Origin: Candidatus Eubacterium faecigallinarum | Lineage (GTDB): Bacteria; Bacillota; Clostridia; Oscillospirales; Acutalibacteraceae | Direction of reading: 5' to 3' | NCBI GenBank assembly: GCA_019115455.1 | Contig: DXDN01000025.1 | Span: forward strand, 62,001 to 126,000 | DNA: 64,000 bases | Shown: one piece after another, positions 42,089 through 51,247 of the stretch | Position numbering within the stretch: the first letter of the stretch is position 1 | Layout of the letters: every line of letters begins with the position of its first letter | The notes under the pieces: generated by a model | What the model was told of the DNA's origin: nothing | Database searches by the model: none | The model's input: the letters and a program-made list of their open reading frames with translations, nothing else | Position numbers and translations under genes: made by a program

Positions 42089-43494
42089 GTTATCAGTTAG
42101 TATGCGGTATTGAAACACATATTGAGCTTGCCACAAAAACAAAGATATTCTGCGGATGTACCACCCAGTTCGGCGGAGAGCCTAACACTCACTGCTGCCC
42201 CGTATGCACAGGTCAGCCTGGTGCTCTGCCTGTGTTGAACAAGAGAGTAATTGAATACGCAGTAAGAGCAGGACTTGCCGTTCACTGCGATATCAATAAC
42301 AACTCCCATATGGACAGAAAAAACTACGTTTATCCCGATTTGCCTAAGGCTTATCAGATTTCACAGTTTGACGAGCCGGTATGCGTCAACGGATATGTTG
42401 AGCTTGATTCAGGCAAAAAAATAAGAATTGAACGTATCCATATTGAGGAGGACGCCGGCAAACTTGTACACGACGGCGGATATACCTATGTCGATTATAA
42501 CAGAGGCGGAGTTCCGCTTATCGAGATAGTTTCCATGGCGGATATCTCCACTCCCGAAGAGGCTAAGGAATATGCAGAAAAGCTTCAGCTTATTATGCGT
42601 AACGTAGGCGTGTCCGACTGTAAGATGCAGGAGGGCTCTATGCGCTGCGACGTTAACGTATCAATCCATCAGCCGGGCGAGCCTTGGGGAACAAGAACTG
42701 AGATAAAGAATATCAACTCTCTTTCAAATATTGTTCGAGCCATCGACCTTGAGATGGAGAGACAGGAAGATATAATCGAATCAGGCGAAAAGGTGGTTCA
42801 GTCCACAATGCGTTATGACGCTAACAGCGACACGGTATACGTGCTGCGCACCAAGGAGAACGCCGACGATTACCGCTATTTCCCTGAGCCTGACATTCTC
42901 AGATTCTACATTTCCCCTGAAAAGGTGGAGGAGATATGCGCTTCACTTCCTGAACTTCCGGACGCAAAGCTCAAGAGATATGTTGAGGATATGGGTCTGC
43001 CTGAAAACAATGCCAGACTTATCTATAAGTACAGAAATGTAACAAATTTCTTTGACGACGCAGTAGGCGAAGGCGCAAGCCCGAGTAATGCGCTTAATAT
43101 GATTATCGGCACTATCTACGCAACGCTTCAGACAGAAGAGGATAAGGAAAACTTTGAAATCAAGACCACGCCCAAGCAGCTTGCCGAGCTTGTTAAGCTG
43201 ATAGACGACAAGAAAATAAGAGCCAATAAGGCGAAGGACGTTTTGTCCAAAATGCTGGAAAACGGCGATGACGTAAAGACGTTTATAAAGGAAGAGGACC
43301 TTGCAGGTCTGTCTGACGATGATCTCAGAACATTGTGTCAGGGAGCTATCGACGCCAATCCCAAAGCTGTTGAGGATATCAAAAACGGCAAGGATAAGGC
43401 AATCAACGTAATGTTCGGATATGTTATGAAAAATTCCCGCGGAAAAGCCGACGTTAAAAAAGCGGAAGCTATGATTAGGGAAATGATAGGATAA
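42085..43494 (+). CDS. gatB: Asp/Glu-tRNA amidotransferase subunit B
   Basis: A 469-residue kinase-transamidase that activates the side-chain acid of Asp-tRNA-Asn or Glu-tRNA-Gln with ATP and amidates it. Signatures are CGIETHIELATKTKIFCGC, the metal/ATP site with FGGEPNTHCCPVCTGQPGALP, RKNYVYPDLPKAYQISQ and GGVPLIEIVSMAD. The helical and YqeY-like tail domains (from about 300) bind tRNA. The start is TTG with GGGGGTG eight bases upstream. Last gene of the T-box operon; a terminator follows. Confidence 0.97.
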   Translation: MSYQLVCGIETHIELATKTKIFCGCTTQFGGEPNTHCCPVCTGQPGALPVLNKRVIEYAVRAGLAVHCDINNNSHMDRKNYVYPDLPKAYQISQFDEPVCVNGYVELDSGKKIRIERIHIEEDAGKLVHDGGYTYVDYNRGGVPLIEIVSMADISTPEEAKEYAEKLQLIMRNVGVSDCKMQEGSMRCDVNVSIHQPGEPWGTRTEIKNINSLSNIVRAIDLEMERQEDIIESGEKVVQSTMRYDANSDTVYVLRTKENADDYRYFPEPDILRFYISPEKVEEICASLPELPDAKLKRYVEDMGLPENNARLIYKYRNVTNFFDDAVGEGASPSNALNMIIGTIYATLQTEEDKENFEIKTTPKQLAELVKLIDDKKIRANKAKDVLSKMLENGDDVKTFIKEEDLAGLSDDDLRTLCQGAIDANPKAVEDIKNGKDKAINVMFGYVMKNSRGKADVKKAEAMIREMIG

Positions 43495-43499
43495 TTTTA

Positions 43500-43526
43500 A
43501 GCGGTCGGTTTAGCCGGCCGCTTTTG
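43500..43526 (+). terminator. Terminator of the aspS-gatCAB operon
   Basis: Stem AGCGGTCGG / CCGGCCGCT (one wobble) and TTTTGATTTT, directly after the gatB stop. Confidence 0.85.
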
Positions 43527-43580
43527 ATTTTCTGCTTCCGCAATGCTATAAAATATGGTGAATTTATACAAAAATAGTTG

Positions 43581-43609
43581 TTGATATGCGCATGGTTTTA
43601 TAGTATAAT
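43581..43609 (+). promoter_or_regulatory. Promoter of the GH3 gene
   Basis: TTGATA and TATAAT with a 17-base spacer, 33 bases before the ATG. Confidence 0.65.
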
Positions 43610-43642
43610 GTATTTTGGTAAAAATTTGAGAGGAGCGTTTTT

Positions 43643-46102
43643 ATGAAACACCCGGAAATTATTAAAAAAATGAGCCTTGAGCAAAAGGCAGCTTTTGTTT
43701 CAGGCTTTGATTACTGGCATCTTGAGGAGGCGCCTGCACTCGGTCTGCCTAAAATCATGATTACTGACGGACCTCACGGTCTGCGTAAACAGAACAAGGA
43801 CAAAAAGGCGTCTGACGGAATCGGACTCGGCAATTCAGTGCCTGCAACCTGCTTCCCGCCTGCGTCAACATCTTCCTGCTCTTGGGACGAGGATCTGATC
43901 AGGCAGGAGGGCGAGGCTCTCGGCGAGGAATGCCTTAAGGAAGAGGTTTCCACAATCCTCGGACCAGGAACTAACATTAAGCGTTCTCCCGTGTGCGGAC
44001 GTAACTTTGAGTATTTCAGCGAGGACCCGTACCTTGCCGGTAAATGTTCGGCAAACCTTGTAAACGGCGTTCAGTCAAAGGGCGTTGGTACATCGCTTAA
44101 GCATTTTGCTTGTAACTCTCAGGAAGCGTTTCGTATGGTTATCAACGAGGTAATTGACGAAAGAACCATGAGAGAGCTTTATCTCACGGCTTTTGAAATC
44201 TGCGTAAAAGAAGCTCAGCCGTGGACTATTATGAATTCATATAACCGCATTAACGGCGTTTATGCTTCCCAGAATGAATGGCTCCAGGAAAAAGTGCTTC
44301 GTGACGAATGGGGCTTTAAGGGACTTATTGTAACCGACTGGGGCGCTTCTGTTGACCGTATTCCGGGACTTAAAAACGGAACTGACCTTGAAATGCCGTC
44401 ATCAGGAACACTTAACACTCAGAAGATTATTGCCGCAGTAAAGAGCGGCGAGCTTGACGAGGCAATCCTTGATAAGAGAGTTGACAATGTTGTTGACCTT
44501 ATTGTTAAGTCAAAGCCGGCTCTTGAAAAGAAGCATACATACGACGTTGAGGCTCATCATAAACTTGCACAAAAAGTTGCAGAAGGCTCAATGGTACTGC
44601 TCAAAAATGACGGCGGCGTTCTTCCTCTTAAGAAGGGTCAGAAGATTGCCGTTATCGGCGAGATGGCAAAGGCTCCCCGTTTCCAGGGTGCAGGTTCATC
44701 TGTTATCAATCCCACCAAGCTTGACAACGCATATGACGAACTTTCAAAGCTCGGCGTTGATATGATCTATGCTCAGGGCTACGAGAAGAGCAAGGACGAG
44801 GTAAACGAGGCTATGTTCACCGAGGCTGTGAAAGCCGCTGAAAAAGCAGACGTTGCAGTAGTATTTGCCGGTCTTACCGAGGCATTTGAGGGCGAGGGCT
44901 ACGATAGACTTAATATTGAGATGCCCGACTGCCATAACCAGCTTATCTCAAGAATTGTTAAGGCTAACCCGAATACAGTTGTTGTACTTGCCGGCGGTTC
45001 AGTTGTGCATATGCCGTGGGTAAATGATGTTAAAGCGCTTCTTAATTCCGGACTCGGCGGCCAGGCAGGCGGTGCGGCGGTAGCTAATATCCTTACCGGT
45101 GCTGTAAATCCGTCAGGCAAAACCTCTGAAACATATCCTCTTGAATTCAGTGACAACCCGACTTACGGCAATTATCCGGGCGGTCCTGTTACAAGCGAGC
45201 ACAGAGAGTCTGTTTATATCGGCTACCGTTATTATGACAAGGCTGACAAGCAGGTGCTTTTCCCGTTCGGTTACGGTCTTTCTTATACAACCTTCGAGTA
45301 CAGCGACATCAAACTTTCAGCCGACAGCATCAAGGATACAGATACTGTAAAAGTATCATTTAAGATTAAAAACACCGGCAGCGTTGACGGAGCTGAGGTT
45401 GCTCAGGTTTATGTTGCCGATAAAGAATCCACAATTTTCCGCCCTGTTAAGGAGCTCAGAGCATTCAAAAAAGTATTCCTTAAGGCTGGGGAGGAAAAGG
45501 AAGTTTCTGTTGAGCTTTCAAAGAGAGCCTTTGCATTCTATAATGTTAAGCTCGGCGACTGGATGGTTGAGACAGGCGAGTTCGATATCCTTGTGGGCGC
45601 GTCAAGCCGTGATATCAAGCTTGCTGCTACAATGACGGTTACATCTACCGTTAATGCTGAGATTCCGGATTACAGAGAGTCCGCTCCTGCATATTATACC
45701 GCTGATCTTGATGCTATGAAGGGCGCTCAGTTTGAGGCGGTATACGGTCAGAAATTACCTGATCCTAACCCTGATACCAATAAGAAGATTGACCTCTACT
45801 GCTGTCTTAATGACGCACGTCACACAAAATGGGGCGGCAGAATATGCAGGCTTATTGAGAACATTATGTCAAAGATGGGCTCAGACGCCAACGGCGACGG
45901 CAAAATGCTTGCTGCAATGGCTACTCAGATTCCTATCAGAAACTTCATTGCAATGTCCATGGGCGTTATGTCAGAGCCTATGGCTCAGGGACTTCTCATG
46001 ATTCTTAATGATGACGAGTCCAGCTTTGTTGGCTTCAATAAGCTGTTTTGGAGAATAGGCGGAGCGCTTACAAGACTTCCCGCACTTCTCAAATCAATCT
46101 AA
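43643..46102 (+). CDS. GH3 beta-glucosidase with extended C-terminus
   Basis: An 819-residue glycosidase without signal peptide, so it acts in the cytoplasm on imported beta-glucosides. The (beta/alpha)8 domain holds ITDGPHGLRKQ and the nucleophile Asp232 in GLIVTDWGAS; the alpha/beta sandwich domain follows (VAVVFAGLTEAFEGEGYDRLNIEMP) and then the fibronectin-like domain (VLFPFGYGLSYTTFEYSD). After this, residues about 670-819 form a tail not usual in GH3, with a helical look and a CCLND motif, ending FWRIGGALTRLPALLKSI. Codon bias is strong, as in nifJ. Ribosome site GAGAGGAG. It is a single-gene unit. Confidence 0.93.
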   Translation: MKHPEIIKKMSLEQKAAFVSGFDYWHLEEAPALGLPKIMITDGPHGLRKQNKDKKASDGIGLGNSVPATCFPPASTSSCSWDEDLIRQEGEALGEECLKEEVSTILGPGTNIKRSPVCGRNFEYFSEDPYLAGKCSANLVNGVQSKGVGTSLKHFACNSQEAFRMVINEVIDERTMRELYLTAFEICVKEAQPWTIMNSYNRINGVYASQNEWLQEKVLRDEWGFKGLIVTDWGASVDRIPGLKNGTDLEMPSSGTLNTQKIIAAVKSGELDEAILDKRVDNVVDLIVKSKPALEKKHTYDVEAHHKLAQKVAEGSMVLLKNDGGVLPLKKGQKIAVIGEMAKAPRFQGAGSSVINPTKLDNAYDELSKLGVDMIYAQGYEKSKDEVNEAMFTEAVKAAEKADVAVVFAGLTEAFEGEGYDRLNIEMPDCHNQLISRIVKANPNTVVVLAGGSVVHMPWVNDVKALLNSGLGGQAGGAAVANILTGAVNPSGKTSETYPLEFSDNPTYGNYPGGPVTSEHRESVYIGYRYYDKADKQVLFPFGYGLSYTTFEYSDIKLSADSIKDTDTVKVSFKIKNTGSVDGAEVAQVYVADKESTIFRPVKELRAFKKVFLKAGEEKEVSVELSKRAFAFYNVKLGDWMVETGEFDILVGASSRDIKLAATMTVTSTVNAEIPDYRESAPAYYTADLDAMKGAQFEAVYGQKLPDPNPDTNKKIDLYCCLNDARHTKWGGRICRLIENIMSKMGSDANGDGKMLAAMATQIPIRNFIAMSMGVMSEPMAQGLLMILNDDESSFVGFNKLFWRIGGALTRLPALLKSI

Positions 46103-46123
46103 GCATATTTTAATTGTTATCTT

Positions 46124-46156
46124 AAAAGGCTGTGACTTAGTTCGCAGCCTTTTTTA
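46124..46156 (+). terminator. Terminator of the GH3 gene
   Basis: Stem AAAGGCTG / CAGCCTTT with T run. Confidence 0.8.
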
Positions 46157-46216
46157 TTACAATATTGTAATGGAATAGTTATTTGTATTGTGATACACTT
46201 ATAAAGAGGTGGTATA

Positions 46217-46894
46217 ATGAGGCTCTTTGTTCTTGAAGACGACGACGCTATCGGTATCGGTCTGAAATATTCCCTTGAAAACGAGGGCTACGAGGTGTGC
46301 CTTGCCAAGAGTGTAGCAGAGGGCGAAAAGATTATCGACAGCGATGACTTTGCACTGTACATTCTTGATTTGACGCTTCCCGACGGCAGCGGCTACGATA
46401 TGTGCAGAAAGATAAAGAAAAAAGGCGACCTGCCGGTTATATTCCTTACAGCCTACGACGACGAGGTGAATGTTGTCATGGGCTTTGATTTGGGAGCGGA
46501 CGACTATATCTCAAAACCTTTTAGAGTTAAGGAACTTATGGCAAGAATAAAAAGCGTTCTCAGGCGTTACAACAAGGATTCACCGGACGGTATTGTAAAG
46601 CTGAAAGAGCTTGTCATAAACACCAATGAGGCAAAAGTCTATAAAAACAAGCAGGAGATAGTGCTGACTGCTATGGAATATCGCCTTTTGCTGATTTTGC
46701 TGAATAACCGCGGCAGCGTTCTCTCACGCAATCAGCTTTTGGAAAATATTTGGGATATTGACGGCGATTTTGTTGAGGATAACACGCTGACAGTTTATAT
46801 AAAAAGGCTCAGGGATAAAATTGAGGAGGACCCGGCAAACCCGGTCTATATCAAGACTGTAAGGGGAATGGGGTATATGATAGAAAATGACTGA
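46217..46894 (+). CDS. OmpR/PhoB-family response regulator
   Basis: A 225-residue regulator. The receiver has the acidic pocket EDDD (7-10), phospho-acceptor Asp51 in YILDLTLPDGSG, Thr in FLTAYDD and Lys in YISKPFRVKEL. The C-terminal winged helix is of OmpR type (ELVINTNEAKVYKN...LTAMEYRLLLILLNNRGSVLSRNQLL...TLTVYIKRLRDKIEEDP...VRGMGYM). It overlaps the sensor kinase gene by 8 bases; an ABC exporter operon follows, the standard order for peptide-sensing systems in Firmicutes. Confidence 0.94.
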   Translation: MRLFVLEDDDAIGIGLKYSLENEGYEVCLAKSVAEGEKIIDSDDFALYILDLTLPDGSGYDMCRKIKKKGDLPVIFLTAYDDEVNVVMGFDLGADDYISKPFRVKELMARIKSVLRRYNKDSPDGIVKLKELVINTNEAKVYKNKQEIVLTAMEYRLLLILLNNRGSVLSRNQLLENIWDIDGDFVEDNTLTVYIKRLRDKIEEDPANPVYIKTVRGMGYMIEND

Positions 46895-47879
46895 TAATAG
46901 CTTAAAAATTATTGCGGCGGCTGGAGTGATAATAACCGTCGTTTCGGCAGTTGTGTGTATTTTTATCCAGCCGTGGTGCGCTTTGGTGTGCGTTTTGACG
47001 GGGTTGTGCCTTACAACTGTTTTTCTTGTATATACAAAAAAGCGTATTGACAAGTTAGCGGAGCTTAATAATTATCTTTCCCTTGTGTGCTCGGGGAATT
47101 TTGAGCTTGATATAGCTGATAACGCTGAGGGCGAGCTGTCAATACTGAAAAATAATCTTTATAAGGTAATAATACTTTTAAGGTCGCAGAACGAGCAGCT
47201 TAAGAAAGACAAGGTCTATCTTGCCGATTCGCTGGCTGACATATCTCATCAGCTAAAAACACCGCTTACGTCGATGATGGTTATGACGGATCTTATCAGT
47301 AAGGACAGTGACCCCGACAAGCGCGCAGAGCTGATTGGCATTATGGAAACACAGCTTGACAAAATGAAATGGCTCATTACGAATCTGCTGAAATTGTCAA
47401 AGCTTGATGCAGGCACGGCTGGATTTAAGCACGAGATTTTTTCAGTCAAAGAAGTGATAAGCCAGAGCGTAACGCCGTTTCTTGTGGCAATGGATTTGAA
47501 GGGAATCAATTTTATTGATATGACCTCTGATTTTGAAATCAAGGGCGACGACAACTGGAGCACGGAGGCTTTTGCCAATATAATCAAAAACTGCCTTGAG
47601 CATACCGAAAGAGACGGCACCATTACAGTATCCAGCGAAATTACGACGCTTTACAACAGCATAATTATTACGGATAACGGCTGCGGTATCGCTCCTCAGG
47701 ATCTGCCCCATGTTTTTGAAAGATTTTATCACGGTAAAAATTCCGGCGGCGACAGCGTCGGAATCGGACTTGCGCTGGCTAAAGCTGTTTTTGAAAATGA
47801 AAACGCTAGCATAAGCGTTGAGAGCAGGGAAAACGAGGGCACAAAATTTGAAATTAGATTTTATAAATCTGTTATATAA
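46887..47879 (+). CDS. Intramembrane-sensing histidine kinase
   Basis: A 330-residue kinase. Two membrane helices (about 7-27 and 31-50) are joined by only a few residues (QPW), so there is no outer sensor domain; such kinases usually sense through a partner ABC transporter. The phospho-acceptor His121 is in LADISHQLKTPLTSM, and the ATPase domain has IIKNCLEHTE (N box), ITDNGCGIAPQDLPHVFERFYHG (G1/F box) and GIGLALAKAV (G2). It overlaps the regulator gene by 8 bases. The ABC genes start 88 bases downstream and are the likely target and signal partner. Confidence 0.93.
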   Translation: MTDNSLKIIAAAGVIITVVSAVVCIFIQPWCALVCVLTGLCLTTVFLVYTKKRIDKLAELNNYLSLVCSGNFELDIADNAEGELSILKNNLYKVIILLRSQNEQLKKDKVYLADSLADISHQLKTPLTSMMVMTDLISKDSDPDKRAELIGIMETQLDKMKWLITNLLKLSKLDAGTAGFKHEIFSVKEVISQSVTPFLVAMDLKGINFIDMTSDFEIKGDDNWSTEAFANIIKNCLEHTERDGTITVSSEITTLYNSIIITDNGCGIAPQDLPHVFERFYHGKNSGGDSVGIGLALAKAVFENENASISVESRENEGTKFEIRFYKSVI

Positions 47880-47966
47880 ATTTATTATGTGACAAAATTG
47901 TAATTGAAAAGTCACCGACGAGTAATTACTGCTTGATATGATGGGTACAACGAAAGGAGATAAATT

Positions 47967-48650
47967 ATGAAAATTCTTGATGTAAAAAATTTATCCAAGG
48001 TATACGGTAAGGGCGATACCATGGTAAAGGCTCTTGACAATGTATCTTTTTCTGTTGAGCAGGGAGAGTTTGTGGCAATCATAGGTCCCAGCGGATCGGG
48101 CAAATCGACGCTTCTCCATATTCTCGGCGGTGTGGATACACCCACCAGCGGTCACGTCATTATAAATGACACCGACATTTCAACTCTTGACGAAACGGCG
48201 CTGGCTATATTCAGGCGCAGGCAGATAGGACTTGTCTATCAGTTTTATAATCTGATTCCTATTCTTACGGTAGAGGAAAATCTCACCCTGCCGCTGCTTC
48301 TTGACGGCAGAAAACCTGACAAAAAGCAGATTGCTTCCCTTGTTGAAAGGCTCGGACTTTCCCAGAGGCTCACGCATCTTCCAAACCAGCTTTCAGGCGG
48401 TCAGCAGCAGAGAGTGTCCATCGGCAGAGCGCTGGTAAATAATCCTGCTTTGATGCTTGCCGACGAACCTACAGGAAATCTTGACAGCGAAAACAGCCGC
48501 GAGATAGTCTCCCTGTTAAGACAGTTTAACAAGGAGCTTAACCAGACGGTAATTATCATTACCCACGATGAAAAAATAGCCCTGTCCGCTGACAGAATTA
48601 TTTCTATAGAGGACGGCAAGATTACCAGGGATGAGGTGAGGATGAGTTGA
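47967..48650 (+). CDS. ABC transporter ATP-binding protein (MacB/LolD type)
   Basis: A 227-residue ATPase. Walker A is GPSGSGKST, Q loop LVYQFYNLIPILTVEENL, signature LSGGQQQRVSIGRALVNNPALMLADEPTGNLDS with Walker B, and H-loop IITHDE. The sequence is of the MacB/LolD/BceA branch that works with FtsX-like permeases to extract or sense compounds at the membrane. It ends four bases into the next gene (ATGAGTTGA overlap). Upstream, GTAATT and AATTAC form a spaced inverted repeat (about 47898-47928) that could bind the response regulator. Confidence 0.94.
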   Translation: MKILDVKNLSKVYGKGDTMVKALDNVSFSVEQGEFVAIIGPSGSGKSTLLHILGGVDTPTSGHVIINDTDISTLDETALAIFRRRQIGLVYQFYNLIPILTVEENLTLPLLLDGRKPDKKQIASLVERLGLSQRLTHLPNQLSGGQQQRVSIGRALVNNPALMLADEPTGNLDSENSREIVSLLRQFNKELNQTVIIITHDEKIALSADRIISIEDGKITRDEVRMS

Positions 48651-51205
48651 ACATCGTAAATAAATTAACTCTCCGCCACCTCAAAGAAAATAAGGGCAGA
48701 ACCGTAATCACAACTCTTGGTATTTGCGTGTCTGTTGCAATGATAACGGCAGTTTTTGTTGCAGTGGCGTCTTTTATGAATCTGTTTGGTGAAATAACAT
48801 ATTTGTCAATGGGTCATTGGCACATTAATATGACTGTTAATCAGCAGCAACTTGAACAGCTCGAAAACGACGACAGATTGGCAAGCTTAGGACTTAGAAA
48901 CGAGAGTTTGAGCAGTTCGTTCTTGCTTGAAAAAAGAGTTTCCGACAGAATGGGAACAGGAGATATATACACCGGCAACAAGGCAAATCTTCAGCAGATG
49001 CTCACCGGTGTTTATGAGGGAAGTATACCTGAAAATGAAAATGAAATAGCTGTTGAGCAATCCCTGATTGAAAAAAATAATCTTGATTGGGAAATCGGCG
49101 ATGTCGTTTCAATTCAGGTGGGAGCACGTTACGCTACTGACGAAGAAACAGGAAAGCTGGTAGCAGTAAACGGCGGCTACGGATTTTACGGCAATGAAGA
49201 ATTTGTTGAGTCCGGCGATGAAAAATTCAAAATCACAGCCATACTCCACGACAACCCTGCTACATGCAATTCCTACGATATTATCAGGGGCTTTGATACC
49301 GATAAGCTTTATTTGTCCCAAGGCGAGAGCGTGACTGCCTATGCCGAGCTTAAAAATGTAAATTATAAATCCCTGGATACTATTGATGATATAATGCAGG
49401 AGTACGGCATTAAAGACTATAGTGTCAATAGTGACTACCTTGAAACAAAATTTGCAATAGATGAAAACAGTGCTCTTGCTACAACTATAATTCCGATGGC
49501 GATGATAGTTCTTGCTATTATAATGATTGCTTCTGTTGTACTGATTTACAATGCCTTCGGTATGTCACTTTCGGAGCGTATTAAATATATTGGCATGCTG
49601 GCATCTGTTGGAGCCACTGCAAAACAGAAGAAGGCGTCGGTTTATTATGAGGGCATGATTTTAGGCGCTGTGGGTATTCCTGTCGGCATTGCAGCAGGTA
49701 TTATCGGAATTGGAATCACGCTTAAAGCAGTGGGTGATGAAATAATAAATACCGGAATGATAAACGGAGTTTCTGCGTCGAATATGGAAATGGATGTTGT
49801 TGTTCCTGTATGGGCAATTATCGGAATCGTTTTGTTCAGTATTCTGACAATCTTTATTTCTTCCTTTATTCCGTCTCACAAGGCGTCAAAAATTACCCCC
49901 ATTGACGCTATCCGTCAGAGAGATGAAATTAAGATTAAATCAAAGAAACTCAAATCACCGAAAATTGTCCGTAAAATATTTGGTTATGAGGGCGAGCTTG
50001 CGTATAAGAATCTTAAACGCAACGGCAGAAAATCAAGGGTAATTACTGCCTCTATCGCACTGTCTGTAGTTTTGTTTTTGAGCTGTAATTATTTTTGTAC
50101 TATATTTACAAGGTCAATTGATATGGAGGTAGAAGTTCCTTATCAGATTCAGACATATGTTGATTATGACAAAAAAGACCAGTTCTATGAAAAACTTGAA
50201 GAAATTGACGGCATTGATGATTATTATTGCGTTAATAGCGATTACTTTGTGCTTTCGGACAAATCTCCGGATGACCAGAGTCTGAGAAACAAGGATTTCC
50301 TGACAGGAACATATAAAAACCTGTTTGATTCAAAATCCAATATGTATATAAACTATATAGAAGATGACGCGTTCAAAAAACTGTGCCAGGATAATAACAT
50401 AGATTATAACGATTATTACGGAGATACAGTAAACGCCCTAATAATGAATAATATCAGTCACGAATCAGGCGGCGGTGCAGTATTTAATGACAAAATTCTG
50501 GGCACGCATATAAATTTCAACGAACGCACTATTGCAGTAACCGGCTTTGTATCCTATAATCCTGATAATTATGTGTGTGGTCTCAATCCAAAAAATACGA
50601 TTTCGTTATATGTTCCTACATCAAATTACAGAAACGTATATGCCGATTCTATGGATAGCTACACATATATGATAGGAATTGAAACCGAAGAACACAAAAT
50701 CGTTTATGAAGAGGTCTACAATATACTTGAAGAGGGCGACTACGGCTCAATGTATGTATCGGATTACGTTGAGAGTTTCAAAACCATGAATACGCTGGTG
50801 TTCGTTTTAGAGGTATTTGTATACGGCTTCATTGCGCTTATAACTCTTATAACAATTGCCAATATTATTAACACTATTTCAACCGGAATCGCTTTAAGGC
50901 GAAAGGAATTTGCTATGCTTAAATCAGTGGGCACAACCCCGTCCGGCTTCAGAAAGATGATAAGTCTTGAAAGCGTTTTTTACGGGCTTAAAGCACTGGT
51001 GTTTGCTTTGCCGATAAGTATAGCTTTGTGCTATGGTATGAATGTTGCTTTATCATCAAATATGATTCCTTTTGAGATAAACTGGCTGCTTTATTTGGCT
51101 GTCATAGCGGTTGTGTTCTTAATAATAGGATTTACCATGCTGTTTGCAGTTTACAATCTCAAAAACGATTCAATAGTTGAAACGCTGAAAGAAGAAATAA
51201 ATTAA
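48647..51205 (+). CDS. FtsX-like ABC permease with two FtsX units
   Basis: An 852-residue permease made of two similar halves. Each starts with a membrane helix (LRHLKENKGRTVITTLGICVSVAMITA and LAYKNLKRNGRKSRVITASIALSVVLF), then an outer domain of 200 residues or more, then three helices with the FtsX motif (SLSERIKYIGMLASVGATAKQKKASV and IALRRKEFAMLKSVGTTPSGFRKMISLESV). That gives eight helices and two large outer domains. TTG is the start, overlapping the ATPase gene. With the short kinase upstream it probably forms a sensing and detoxification module against peptide antibiotics or envelope damage. Confidence 0.92.
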   Translation: MNIVNKLTLRHLKENKGRTVITTLGICVSVAMITAVFVAVASFMNLFGEITYLSMGHWHINMTVNQQQLEQLENDDRLASLGLRNESLSSSFLLEKRVSDRMGTGDIYTGNKANLQQMLTGVYEGSIPENENEIAVEQSLIEKNNLDWEIGDVVSIQVGARYATDEETGKLVAVNGGYGFYGNEEFVESGDEKFKITAILHDNPATCNSYDIIRGFDTDKLYLSQGESVTAYAELKNVNYKSLDTIDDIMQEYGIKDYSVNSDYLETKFAIDENSALATTIIPMAMIVLAIIMIASVVLIYNAFGMSLSERIKYIGMLASVGATAKQKKASVYYEGMILGAVGIPVGIAAGIIGIGITLKAVGDEIINTGMINGVSASNMEMDVVVPVWAIIGIVLFSILTIFISSFIPSHKASKITPIDAIRQRDEIKIKSKKLKSPKIVRKIFGYEGELAYKNLKRNGRKSRVITASIALSVVLFLSCNYFCTIFTRSIDMEVEVPYQIQTYVDYDKKDQFYEKLEEIDGIDDYYCVNSDYFVLSDKSPDDQSLRNKDFLTGTYKNLFDSKSNMYINYIEDDAFKKLCQDNNIDYNDYYGDTVNALIMNNISHESGGGAVFNDKILGTHINFNERTIAVTGFVSYNPDNYVCGLNPKNTISLYVPTSNYRNVYADSMDSYTYMIGIETEEHKIVYEEVYNILEEGDYGSMYVSDYVESFKTMNTLVFVLEVFVYGFIALITLITIANIINTISTGIALRRKEFAMLKSVGTTPSGFRKMISLESVFYGLKALVFALPISIALCYGMNVALSSNMIPFEINWLLYLAVIAVVFLIIGFTMLFAVYNLKNDSIVETLKEEIN

Positions 51206-51209
51206 AAAT

Positions 51210-51239
51210 TAATCCGCCGCATTTTCGCGGCGGATTTTT
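51210..51239. terminator. Bidirectional terminator
   Basis: Perfect stem AATCCGCCGC / GCGGCGGATT with a 6-base loop and a T run, between the permease and the convergent exchanger gene. Confidence 0.85.
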
Positions 51240-51247
51240 GTTGCCTA

